Shown here piece by piece: positions 26,844 through 34,711 of a DNA stretch of 50,994 bases. Source of the stretch: JBHENN01 sp046262015. Lineage in GTDB: Bacteria > Actinomycetota > CADDZG01 > WHSQ01. The position numbers and the translations under genes were made by a program. The notes beneath the pieces were generated by a model. That model searched no databases. It saw only the letters and a list, made by a program, of their open reading frames with translations, and was not told the DNA's origin. The stretch is from assembly GCA_046262015.1 (NCBI GenBank), contig JBHENN010000084.1, positions 1-50,994 of the forward strand, read 5' to 3'. Each line of letters begins with the position of its first letter. Position 1 is the stretch's first letter.

Positions 26844-27518
26844 ATGCGTCTGCTCTTCACCATCGCGGTCGCCTCCTACAACAACGTCGCCAACCTGTGG
26901 CCCGTCTTCAACCGCTGGGCGTACGTGCCGGTCAACCTGCTCTTCGCCGGGACGGTCGTGGTGGTCGCGACAACGGGCCTCGACCTGGCTCTTGCGGACG
27001 CCGGCATGGCTCACGTCGAGCTCGGTGACGTCGCGGTCGGGACGGCGCTCGGGCTGGCTCCCGTCGTGGTCATGGTGGCCGGAGCGGGGATCCGTCCGCT
27101 CGCTCGTCTGATGGCCGACGAGCGCGTTGCGCACCTCGGCGGGGCCGGGCTCGCTTACCAGACCCTCGTCCGTATCCCTCTCGGGACGGCGTTGGGGGAA
27201 GAGATCGTGTTCCGCGGCGTCCTCTTCGGGCTCTACGAGGGCTACGGCGTCCTCGTGGCGGCCCTGGTCTCGAGCTCCGCGTTCGCGCTGTGGCACGGCG
27301 CGCCGACCCTCAACCTCGTCCGAGCGAACCGTCCCGACGCCTCGCCGCGAGCCGTGCTCGTCGCCCTGGGGGCCGCATTCGCGATCACCTTCGTCGCCGG
27401 GCTGTTCCTCTGCTGGCTGCGGGTCCGCAGCGGTGGCGTTGCCGCCCCCACCGCCCTACACGCGTTCGTCAACGCGGGCGCGACCGTCGCCGGGGTGCGA
27501 GCACAGCGCGCGGCTTGA
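26844..27518 (+). CDS. CPBP-family intramembrane protease
   Basis: 224 residues with about six hydrophobic segments. The three CPBP/Abi (CAAX-protease-like) motifs are present: EEIVFRG near residue 121, the FALWHG motif near 150, and HAFVNA near 209. The Glu-Glu, His and His/Asn residues that form the catalytic site are all there. GGAGG lies only three bases before the ATG, so a slightly later start is possible. Substrates of such proteases in actinobacteria are mostly unknown. Confidence 0.88.
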   Translation: MRLLFTIAVASYNNVANLWPVFNRWAYVPVNLLFAGTVVVVATTGLDLALADAGMAHVELGDVAVGTALGLAPVVVMVAGAGIRPLARLMADERVAHLGGAGLAYQTLVRIPLGTALGEEIVFRGVLFGLYEGYGVLVAALVSSSAFALWHGAPTLNLVRANRPDASPRAVLVALGAAFAITFVAGLFLCWLRVRSGGVAAPTALHAFVNAGATVAGVRAQRAA

Positions 27519-27530
27519 CCGGCCCCGCCG

Positions 27531-28586
27531 TCAACCGGTCCTTCGCCCCACTCCGCTGGCTATCTCCCCGACGCGCAACGGCCCGCCGGTCTTGGGGTGG
27601 AGCGGAGGCGTGTTGAGACCGGCTCCGTCCCGGATGCCGGAGAGGAGGTCGGCGAGTGCCTGGGTCGCGGTGACCCGCGGTTCCCACCACAGGACCGTAC
27701 GCGCGCGCGCGGTGTCGAGGAGGGGGCTCTGCAGTGCGAGGTCGACCCAACCCGGTGGGGTCGGCTGCAGCCTCATCCGCCACGTTGCGGTGGTCGCCGC
27801 CCGTAGGAAGGCACGCGGCACGCGCAGCGGTCGGGCGTCGAAGACCTCTGCCAGCGCCACCGCGTCGAGGATGGGATCGGCGGCGATGTTGAACGCTCCG
27901 CGCACATCGCCCGTGATCGCGAGGTGATAGGCCTCGGCAACGTCCTTCGAGTGGACCGCCTGGAAGACGAGGTCCTTCGTGTACGGGATCACCGGGATCA
28001 ACGACCGGCGCAGCAGCGGGCTCGGCAAGAACGGTCCCGCGAACAGCCGCCTCACCCCAGAGGCCGCCTCACGCTTGAAGGTGAGGGCCGGGCGGAGACG
28101 CACGGTGCGCACGTCCCAGCCGTGCCGCTCCTCGAAGCCGTCGAGGACGTGCTCGACCTCCGCCTTGTGGCGCGAGTAGAACGAGGTGGCGACGCCGTCG
28201 GTCGGCCAGCTCTCGTCCACGGCACGGTCCTTGGGCCCGGGGGAGTAGGCCCCGACGGAGGATGCGTAGACGAGTGCCGGGACACCGGCCGCGGCCGTGG
28301 CTGCGAACACCCGCCGGCTGCCGGCGACGTTGGTCTCGTAGAGCGTTCGTTCGTCCCGCGACGGCTGGATCAGCCATGCCAGATGCACGACGACGTCTGT
28401 TCCGCGGAAGTGAGGCACCAGCTCGTCTCGGGAGACGTCGGCGGCGACCCAGGTGGTCTTCGGCACCTCGATCTGGGGTTCCCTCCGAGCGATCCCGACG
28501 ATGGATGAGATCCGGGGGTCGTCCACGAGATGACGCAGCAGGCTGGTCCCGACGTTCCCGGTCGCGCCCGTGATAGCGATGCGCAT
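27531..28586 (-). CDS. NAD-dependent epimerase/dehydratase (extended SDR)
   Basis: 351 residues. The Rossmann N-terminus has the extended-SDR loop GATGNVG (residues 7-13) and the acidic ADVSRDEL and HLAWLIQPS blocks. The catalytic Ser lies in YASSVGAYSPG, and the Tyr/Lys pair is in FYSRHK. A substrate-binding C-terminal half follows, with HSKDVAEAYHLA. The final 40 residues are Pro/Gly-rich and variable. The substrate cannot be told: sugar-nucleotide epimerases, hopanoid or sterol-like dehydrogenases and others share this fold. It converges on the CPBP gene. Confidence 0.9.
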   Translation of the reverse strand: MRIAITGATGNVGTSLLRHLVDDPRISSIVGIARREPQIEVPKTTWVAADVSRDELVPHFRGTDVVVHLAWLIQPSRDERTLYETNVAGSRRVFAATAAAGVPALVYASSVGAYSPGPKDRAVDESWPTDGVATSFYSRHKAEVEHVLDGFEERHGWDVRTVRLRPALTFKREAASGVRRLFAGPFLPSPLLRRSLIPVIPYTKDLVFQAVHSKDVAEAYHLAITGDVRGAFNIAADPILDAVALAEVFDARPLRVPRAFLRAATTATWRMRLQPTPPGWVDLALQSPLLDTARARTVLWWEPRVTATQALADLLSGIRDGAGLNTPPLHPKTGGPLRVGEIASGVGRRTG

Positions 28587-28652
28587 CGCCCACAGGCTAC
28601 GGTGCCGGGCGCACCCGTGCGGCGGCGTCCGACCGGCCGCTACCCTGAGACG

Positions 28653-29078
28653 GTGCTGACCCCCTCCGGCCGGCTCGTGCGCCTCGTGGCGACCTCGTGT
28701 GTCCTCGGTGCCGTCTTCGCCGGCAGCGTGTGGGGGAGCGACGATGCGTTCCCCTTCGGGCCTTTCCGTATGTATGCCACCACGACGACCGACGAGGTCA
28801 CCGTCCTCAAGTTCTACGCGCTGAACGACGACGGCGAGGAGCTATCTCTGCGCGCTCAGGACTTCGGGCTGCGCCCCGCCGAGGTCCACGGGCAGATCGC
28901 GCGCTTCCAGCAGGAGCGCGCGACCCTGCTCGCCCACCTGGTCGAGGCGCGTTCGAATCTCGATCCCGGCGCGCCCGAGCTGCGCGAGCTGCGCCTCGTG
29001 TACGGGATCCACCAGCTGGACGAGGGAGCTCCGGGCGCCTATCGCGAACGGTCCTGGGCGGTGTGGAGCCGACCGTGA
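28653..29078 (+). CDS. Membrane-anchored partner of an HTTM protein
   Basis: 141 residues from GTG 28653, because this start begins a single N-terminal transmembrane helix (about 9-27); frames further upstream run antisense into the SDR gene. The external part begins with FPFGPFRMYAT and is otherwise acidic. It is coupled to the HTTM-like membrane protein by a four-base GTGA overlap. I associate small proteins of this kind with HTTM proteins in actinobacteria, which suggests the two form a complex. The function is unknown. Confidence 0.75.
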   Translation: MLTPSGRLVRLVATSCVLGAVFAGSVWGSDDAFPFGPFRMYATTTTDEVTVLKFYALNDDGEELSLRAQDFGLRPAEVHGQIARFQQERATLLAHLVEARSNLDPGAPELRELRLVYGIHQLDEGAPGAYRERSWAVWSRP

Positions 29079-29917
29079 GGGCGTGGTTGTTCGAGAAGGT
29101 CCCACGCGGGCGGGTCGCAGTGCTGCGCGCGGTTCTCTACACGTTCATCTTCGTCGACGTCCTGCTGACCACATCCTGGATCGCTCGCCATGCGGCTCTC
29201 CCCGGCGAGCTCTATCATCCGTTGCTGCTCGGACGCTGGCTCCCACTGCCGGTACCGGGGGCCGGATATGTCCGGACGGTCGAGATCGCGCTGCTCCTGT
29301 GTGCCGCGCTGGCCGCGACCGGCCGGGCACCGCGCGCCGCGGGAGCGGCCGTCGCCCTGTTGTATCTGCAGTGGATGCTGATCGGGATGTCCTACGGCAA
29401 GGTCGACCACGACCGCTTCGCTTTCCTGGTCGCGCTCGCGGTGCTCCCAACGGTAGGGCCCGCTCGATGGGGAGACCACACCGCCGACGAATCTTCGGGA
29501 TGGGCGATCCGGTCGGTGCAGGTCGCGGTCGTGCTGACGTATCTCCTCGCGTCGTATGCCAAGCTCCGCTACGGCGGGATCGCCTGGCTCGACGGTTCGA
29601 CCCTCATGCGCGCTGTGATCCGGCGCGGCACCTACCTCGCGGAGCCCCTGAAGGACATGCCGGGCGTCCTGCGCGTCGGGCAGTACCTCATCATGTTGTT
29701 CGAGCTCGCGTCCCCGCTGTTGCTCGTGCGCGGCCGGGTGGGACGATCGTTCCTCGTCGCAGCCCTCCTCTTCCACCTCACCACATACGCGACCATCACG
29801 ATCATCTTTCTGCCGCACGTGATGTGCCTGCTGTCGTTCGTGCCGCTCGAGCGGTTACGTCCTCCGCGCCTCGTGGGGCGCGTGCTGTCGCCCGCGCCGG
29901 TGGCTCCCGCACGCTGA
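29075..29917 (+). CDS. HTTM-domain integral membrane protein
   Basis: 280 residues from GTG 29075, overlapping the previous stop. Six or so hydrophobic helices are visible, with conserved polar stretches between them: SYGKVDHDRFAFLVALAVL and SYAKLRYGGIAWLDG. These match the horizontally transferred transmembrane (HTTM) family, which includes the membrane part of vitamin-K-dependent gamma-carboxylases. There is no C-terminal carboxylase lumenal domain. The role in bacteria is unknown. It converges on the oxidoreductase gene with only seven bases between the stops. Confidence 0.8.
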   Translation: MRAWLFEKVPRGRVAVLRAVLYTFIFVDVLLTTSWIARHAALPGELYHPLLLGRWLPLPVPGAGYVRTVEIALLLCAALAATGRAPRAAGAAVALLYLQWMLIGMSYGKVDHDRFAFLVALAVLPTVGPARWGDHTADESSGWAIRSVQVAVVLTYLLASYAKLRYGGIAWLDGSTLMRAVIRRGTYLAEPLKDMPGVLRVGQYLIMLFELASPLLLVRGRVGRSFLVAALLFHLTTYATITIIFLPHVMCLLSFVPLERLRPPRLVGRVLSPAPVAPAR

Positions 29918-29924
29918 CGCGCGA

Positions 29925-31346
29925 TCAGAGCGCTCGGCGGAGCGCCGCGCGCGCGCCGAAGAACCCGCACATCCCGTGCACACCACCGCCGGGCGGCGTC
30001 GAGGAGGAGCAGATGAAGATGCGGGGGTTCGGGGTGGTGTAGGGAGAGATGCGCGCGACCGGGCGCGTGAAGAGCTGACGCAGATCCTGGATCCCCCCGT
30101 TGATGTCCCCTCCAACGTAGTTTGGGTTATGCGCCTCCATCTCGGCCGGCCCCATCGCGCTGCGCGCGAGGATGAGGTCGCGGAACCCCGGTGCGAACCG
30201 CTCGATCTGAGCTTCCATGGCCTCGGTCATGTCGACCGTCGATCCACTCGGGACGTGGCAGTACGCCCATATCGCGTGCTTGCCAGCGGGAGCACGGGTC
30301 GGATCGACAACCGACTGCTGGACGAGCAGCACGAAGGGCCTATCGCAGTGCTCGCCGCGGGTCATCATGTCCTCCGAGAGGGCCATCTCTTCCAGGGTGC
30401 CGCCGACATGAACGACCCCGGTCCGACGGCAGGCCTCCGCCGTCCACGGGATCGGGCCGTCGAGCGCCCAGTCGAGCTTGAACACCCCCGGCCCGTAGCG
30501 ATATCTGCGCAGCCGCGCTCGGTAACGCGCCGGGAGGTGGTCGCCGGCGATGCGGTCGAGCTGGCGCGGCGTGATGTCGAACAGCACCGCATCGCTCCCC
30601 GGGACGTCGTCCATCGAGGCCACCTGGGTCCCGGTCCGGATCTCACCACCGAGCGATCGCAGGTACGAGGCCAAGGCGTCCGCCAGGGTCGAGGAGCCGC
30701 CCTTCGCAACCGGCCAACCTGCCGAGTGCGCGAAGGTCCCGAGCAGCAAGCCGACCGCACCACTCGGGATCTTCGTCAGAGGCAGCATGGAATGGGCGGC
30801 GAGGCCGCCGAGCAGCGCTCGCGCCGGGGCCCGGTCGAACCATCCGCGCGCGAGACCGACGGCCGACCTCAGAGCGCGCACGCCGAAGCGAGCCATCACG
30901 AACGGGTGTCGCGGAGGCCGTAGAGGTCCGAGGAACTCGCGCGCCATCGCGTCGGCGTGGTCTACGAGCGGCTCCATCAGCCGGCGGTAGGCCGGCCCAT
31001 CTCCGTCGAGTCCGTCGGCCGTCGCGGTCACCGATCGCTCGAGGACCGCCGCCCGTCCGTCATCGAGCGGCTGACCCAGCGGTGTGCTCGGATGCAAGAG
31101 CTCCAGCCCGTGCTCCGCGAGGGGAAGACCGGCAAGGAACGGTGACGCGAGTGCGAGCGAGTGGATCGCCGAGCACACATCGTGCACGAAACCGGGCAGC
31201 GTCAGCTCGGCGCTGCGCAGCCCCCCACCGATCGTCGCCTCCTGCTCGAGTACGAGCACGGAGCGCCCCGAGCGTGCCAGATGGATCGCGGCGGCGAGCC
31301 CGTTCGGGCCGGAGCCGACCACGACCGCATCGTGTCGATCGGTCAT
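29925..31346 (-). CDS. FAD-dependent oxidoreductase of the phytoene desaturase (CrtI-like) family
   Basis: 473 residues. The N-terminal FAD-binding motif is VVVGSGPNGLAAAIHLARSG, followed by the adenine-contacting Glu in VLVLEQEATIGGGLRSAELT. A long middle region carries GGSSTLADALASYLRSLGG, typical of CrtI-like and amine-oxidase-like proteins. The C-terminus has the closing GGGVHGMCGFFGARAAL block. No other carotenoid gene is nearby, so the substrate is open; such orphan members are often annotated only as NAD(P)/FAD-dependent oxidoreductases. Confidence 0.88.
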   Translation of the reverse strand: MTDRHDAVVVGSGPNGLAAAIHLARSGRSVLVLEQEATIGGGLRSAELTLPGFVHDVCSAIHSLALASPFLAGLPLAEHGLELLHPSTPLGQPLDDGRAAVLERSVTATADGLDGDGPAYRRLMEPLVDHADAMAREFLGPLRPPRHPFVMARFGVRALRSAVGLARGWFDRAPARALLGGLAAHSMLPLTKIPSGAVGLLLGTFAHSAGWPVAKGGSSTLADALASYLRSLGGEIRTGTQVASMDDVPGSDAVLFDITPRQLDRIAGDHLPARYRARLRRYRYGPGVFKLDWALDGPIPWTAEACRRTGVVHVGGTLEEMALSEDMMTRGEHCDRPFVLLVQQSVVDPTRAPAGKHAIWAYCHVPSGSTVDMTEAMEAQIERFAPGFRDLILARSAMGPAEMEAHNPNYVGGDINGGIQDLRQLFTRPVARISPYTTPNPRIFICSSSTPPGGGVHGMCGFFGARAALRRAL

Positions 31347-31394
31347 ATCAGCGCGTGACTCATGCCAGCGCCGGAGCGCCGGCGGTCACGCGCG

Positions 31395-32249
31395 TCAGCG
31401 AGTGCCCGCGGCGCCGCCCTCGTCCCCTGTATGCGGACCCCTGCCCTGCTTGCGGAACGGTCGCCCCAGCGCGCGGAAGGGCGTTCCCATCATGTATGCG
31501 CCGGAGCGAAGGGCGGAGTTGTGCCATACGTTCTTGGCATTAGACCATTGGCGTTTCTTGTCGATACAGACAACCGTGGTCTCGACGTCCGCGTCCGGGA
31601 CGCCGAGGTGCGCGCCCAGCGCAATGAGGGTCTTCTCCCAGAAACGGTCCTCCTGGCCGTGCCCGCCGAGGCTCAGCCCTAGCTCGTACACGGGGTCGTT
31701 GGCGCGCATCAGGACCTGCGCCTGGGCGACGGTCGCCCCTGCCTTCTCGTACGCGCTGAAAGTGATCCATCCCGCGAACATGTGCCCCTGGGGGGTCATC
31801 AAGGTGAACGATTCGTCGTCAGCGTAGAGGACGAGAACGCCCGTCGAGAGCTTCAGCTTCCCCGGCATCGTGAGGTTCAGAAGGGCCACGTCTCCGGGAG
31901 CGATGCCGGTCAGGGGGCCGTAGAACGCATTGCCCTTGGGCCAGAAGTGAGGGAAGTTCGCCTTCCACTCGGCGATCACCTCGGTGGGCGTGACCGACGT
32001 CCCCTGCAGCGCTACACGGTACGTCTTCTGCCACATCTTGCCGAAGCCCTGTATCGGCGATGTCACGCGCTTGCCGGTGACATTGCGGTTTATCGCGCCC
32101 ACCGGCACCTCGCCGACGCTGAGCGTGGAGACGTTCTTGGACCAGAACGCCGCGTCGCGTGACGCCGCGGCCATGACGCCCTCCTCGGGAGGCTGGGTCG
32201 TCAACTCCTTCTCGGCCGGACCTCTGGAGACATCTGGGGTATCGGTCAT
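31395..32249 (-). CDS. Conserved unknown protein at the end of the partner-switch operon
   Basis: 284 residues if started at ATG 32249, which has GAAGG 8 bases upstream. An ATG two codons earlier is possible, and frames further up overlap the STAS gene. There is no signal peptide or transmembrane helix. Aromatic-rich blocks (FGKMWQKTYRVALQG, FPHFWPKGNAFYGPL, GHMFAGWITFSAYEK) suggest a soluble single-domain fold, perhaps SRPBCC/START-like with a ligand pocket. I do not recognise the family. The 25-base gap to the STAS gene places it in the same transcript, so it may be the output or ligand-binding component of that system. Confidence 0.8.
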   Translation of the reverse strand: MTDTPDVSRGPAEKELTTQPPEEGVMAAASRDAAFWSKNVSTLSVGEVPVGAINRNVTGKRVTSPIQGFGKMWQKTYRVALQGTSVTPTEVIAEWKANFPHFWPKGNAFYGPLTGIAPGDVALLNLTMPGKLKLSTGVLVLYADDESFTLMTPQGHMFAGWITFSAYEKAGATVAQAQVLMRANDPVYELGLSLGGHGQEDRFWEKTLIALGAHLGVPDADVETTVVCIDKKRQWSNAKNVWHNSALRSGAYMMGTPFRALGRPFRKQGRGPHTGDEGGAAGTR

Positions 32250-32274
32250 CGCCATGCCTTCTTTCTCTAGCTCG

Positions 32275-32631
32275 CTAGACGCCCGCTGCCGCGAGGGCAT
32301 CTTGCTCGGACCCGTGTATCGAGACCGCCTCGTCGAGACGCGTCAACTCGAAGATCTGGCGGTAGTGGTCGGTGAGGCCGAACGCGAGGATCCGCTGCTT
32401 CTGGCGCTGCGCTCGCACGAGCAACGTCACCAGCAGGCCGATCCCGGTGCTGTTCATGTACTGGAGGTCGGTGAAGTTCATGACGATGGCTCGGGTCTTG
32501 GCGTCGGATGCTTGGGTGTAGGCCTCCATCATGGCGTCCTCGCAGGCTCCGGTCACGTCGCCCTTGATGTCGATGACGCTCGCCTTGTCGCTGAGGTGAC
32601 GAACGTCCATCGACACGGTTCCTTCGGTCAT
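32275..32631 (-). CDS. STAS-domain anti-sigma factor antagonist (paralogue 1)
   Basis: 118 residues forming one STAS domain. The phosphorylation loop is YMNSTGIGLL with the acceptor Ser at 61. The rest of the fold is standard, including RILAFGLTDHYRQIFELTRLDEAV. It is clearly a duplicate of the next STAS gene: both share NSTGI, then RIL-x-GLTDHY and an IF-x-T-x-L run. Known relatives (RsbV, SpoIIAA) bind an RsbW-type kinase when unphosphorylated and free a sigma factor or another target. The fused phosphatase/kinase two genes upstream is the obvious partner. Confidence 0.92.
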   Translation of the reverse strand: MTEGTVSMDVRHLSDKASVIDIKGDVTGACEDAMMEAYTQASDAKTRAIVMNFTDLQYMNSTGIGLLVTLLVRAQRQKQRILAFGLTDHYRQIFELTRLDEAVSIHGSEQDALAAAGV

Positions 32632-32656
32632 CGCGGTCTCCTCCTCGTGCAGCGGT

Positions 32657-33007
32657 CTACGCGGTCTCGGACAAGGCGCTGGGCTCGTCGGGGAACATCG
32701 TCATGAAATCGGACAGGTGGGTGATCCGGAAGATCTCCGTGTAGTGATCGGTGAGGCCGCAGGCCAGGATGCGCCGTCCTTCCTGGCGGGCGCGCGCCAG
32801 TATCCCCACTATCACGGCGATGCCCGTGCTGTTGATGTAATCGACGTCGGCGAAGTTGAGGAGGACCGGCGCGCCGTCGCCGGGACCTGCCTCGGCATAG
32901 GCCGCATTCAGCTGGGTCGCAGCGCTCGCGTTTATCTCACCGCTGAGATCCAGAACCACTGCGCCGTCGCTCCGGCGCACCCTTGCATCAAACGGACGCG
33001 TTTCCAT
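32657..33007 (-). CDS. STAS-domain anti-sigma factor antagonist (paralogue 2)
   Basis: 116 residues forming one STAS domain with the acceptor Ser60 in YINSTGIAVI. It starts 20 bases inside the 3' end of the phosphatase/kinase gene, so the two are translated together. The downstream STAS paralogue is similar over its entire length. Keeping two antagonists behind one kinase suggests either two outputs or a graded switch. Confidence 0.92.
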   Translation of the reverse strand: METRPFDARVRRSDGAVVLDLSGEINASAATQLNAAYAEAGPGDGAPVLLNFADVDYINSTGIAVIVGILARARQEGRRILACGLTDHYTEIFRITHLSDFMTMFPDEPSALSETA

Positions 33008-34646
33008 CCGGCTCTCCTTTCAGATGAAGGACGAGCTCTACGGTGTGCGTCGCTTCGTCGCTCCGGACACGCATATCGTCGACCATGTTCTTGATCAGGA
33101 ACAGGCCCCACCCCCGAGGCGATTGCAAGCCTGCGAGCTTCGCTTCGATATCCGGAGTCTCGGCCTCGGGTATATCGCGCGTCCCGCCCAGATCGGTGAT
33201 CTCAACGGCGAGGTCCTCGTGGCGCGTGACCACGCGGATCCCTACGGGCTTATCCGCATCGTTGTTGTTGCCGTGCTCGATGGCGTTCATCGTCGCCTCG
33301 GCCACCGCGGTCTTCAGGCGTTCGAGCCGCGCCCCGGACAGGTCGAGCGCGGTCACCGCTTGGACGACCCGCTCCATCGCGAGCCGTTCGTTGCCCTGAG
33401 CGCTGGCGATCTCGAAGTCGGCGAGGACGTCCTCTGCGGTGCTCGCCGGCGGGGGTTCGCCGTCCGCGGCGGCCCGAGCCTGCACCTGCGTGGACCGACC
33501 AACGGCGTCCGTGCGGCCGAGGCTGACGAGGGTGATGTCGTCCTCCTGCTCCCAGTCACTTCCGGTGAACGTATCGAGCTCGGCGAGGAGGTGGTCGATC
33601 AGCTCGTTGCCGCCCGGGAGGGTGCCCACCAGCTCCATCAGGCGCGGGAAGCCGAACATCTCGCGTTGGGGGTTGTGCGCCTCGACGAGACCGTCGCTGT
33701 GGAGCAGCACGTGCTCACCCGGCCTGATCGTCGCCTCCTTCTCCTCGTAGCTCATGTCCGGCATGAGGCCCAGGGGCATCCCCGTCGCGCGCAGCTCGAC
33801 GCAGCCCTGTGTGGTCCGGACGTAGGGCAGGTTGTGGCCGGCGTTCGCGAACACGACGTGACCGGAGGTTGGGTCGACGACGGCGTAGAGGCACGTCACG
33901 AACATGTGAGCCGGGATGTCGGGGAACAACAGGTCGTTGGCCCGCTTCAGCACCTTGGAGGGCGATACGAGCCGCGGTCCCTCGCTGCGCAGGATGCTGT
34001 GGATCGTGGCCATCACCAGCGCGGCGGGGACTCCCTTGTCGGTGACGTCTCCGACCACGACGCCTACCTTGCCGTCGGGCAGGTCGAAGAAGTCGTAGAA
34101 GTCGCCTCCCACCTGGCGGGCAGGACGGTAGAAGGCCGCCAGCTGCCATCCGGGAAGCTGGGGGAGCTCCTTGGGCAGGAACTGCTGCTGGATCAGCTGG
34201 GCGACGTGCAGCTCTTGCTCGAGCCGCTCCCGCGAGCGCACCTCGGCCTCCTGCTGCCGGACCAGCTGTGCTACCCGCACGGCCGGCGCGGCGTGCGCCG
34301 CCAGGTTGTCCAGGAGCTTGCGGTCGTCGCCCGAGTAGTCGCGCTCGCTGAGGCGGGGGCCAAGGTTCAAGAGCCCGATCAGCTCGCCCTGGCTGACCAG
34401 CGGCACGACGAGCCGCATCCCCGCCGCGACGAGGGCATCGCGCGCGGGGGAGTCGATCTCGAGCGTCTCTATGTCGACGGCCCCGGTCGCGCCCTGGAAG
34501 TAGGTGATGATCGGGTCGTCCGGCGGGATGTCGATCGGCGGGGTCTCGGCTCGCTGGACGTGCTCGGGCGCGGCTGCCCCCTCGGGCCTCTCGGGCCGAC
34601 CCCCGCGGGACAGCACACGCCTGAAACCCCTGGTGAAGGTGGCCAT
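32988..34646 (-). CDS. Fused GAF - PP2C (SpoIIE) phosphatase - RsbW-like kinase
   Basis: 552 residues with both catalytic halves of a partner switch in one chain. Residues about 45-150 form a GAF-like sensor domain (LVVPLVSQGELIGLLNLG). About 165-385 is a SpoIIE-type PP2C phosphatase: GGDFYDFF, VGDVTDKGVPAAL, NAGHN, HSDGLVEA and EDDITLVSL supply the metal-binding Asp residues. About 420-545 is a GHKL kinase like RsbW, with AEATMNAIEHGNNN and RGWGLFLIKNM. Phosphatase and kinase should act oppositely on the two STAS proteins that follow. GAAGGAAG precedes the ATG. It follows the cupredoxin-bearing membrane protein by 48 bases and is probably its effector; no RsbW-regulated sigma factor is in the window. 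Confidence 0.95.
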   Translation of the reverse strand: MATFTRGFRRVLSRGGRPERPEGAAAPEHVQRAETPPIDIPPDDPIITYFQGATGAVDIETLEIDSPARDALVAAGMRLVVPLVSQGELIGLLNLGPRLSERDYSGDDRKLLDNLAAHAAPAVRVAQLVRQQEAEVRSRERLEQELHVAQLIQQQFLPKELPQLPGWQLAAFYRPARQVGGDFYDFFDLPDGKVGVVVGDVTDKGVPAALVMATIHSILRSEGPRLVSPSKVLKRANDLLFPDIPAHMFVTCLYAVVDPTSGHVVFANAGHNLPYVRTTQGCVELRATGMPLGLMPDMSYEEKEATIRPGEHVLLHSDGLVEAHNPQREMFGFPRLMELVGTLPGGNELIDHLLAELDTFTGSDWEQEDDITLVSLGRTDAVGRSTQVQARAAADGEPPPASTAEDVLADFEIASAQGNERLAMERVVQAVTALDLSGARLERLKTAVAEATMNAIEHGNNNDADKPVGIRVVTRHEDLAVEITDLGGTRDIPEAETPDIEAKLAGLQSPRGWGLFLIKNMVDDMRVRSDEATHTVELVLHLKGEPDGNASV

Positions 34647-34680
34647 CTCACTTCCTTCTATAGTGCGAGCGTCTCGGAAT

Positions 34681-34711
34681 CGTTACGAACTCTGTCACCT
34701 GGCATCGTTAC
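34681..34711. promoter_or_regulatory. CGTTACG direct repeats upstream of the phosphatase/kinase gene
   Basis: CGTTACG occurs at 34681-34687 and 34705-34711, 24 bases apart and both preceded by AT. The left copy is in the short gap before the phosphatase/kinase gene, and the right one is in the last codons of the membrane sensor gene. A similar pair lies at the other end of the sensor gene. They may be operator or internal promoter elements; the binding factor is unknown. Confidence 0.4.
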
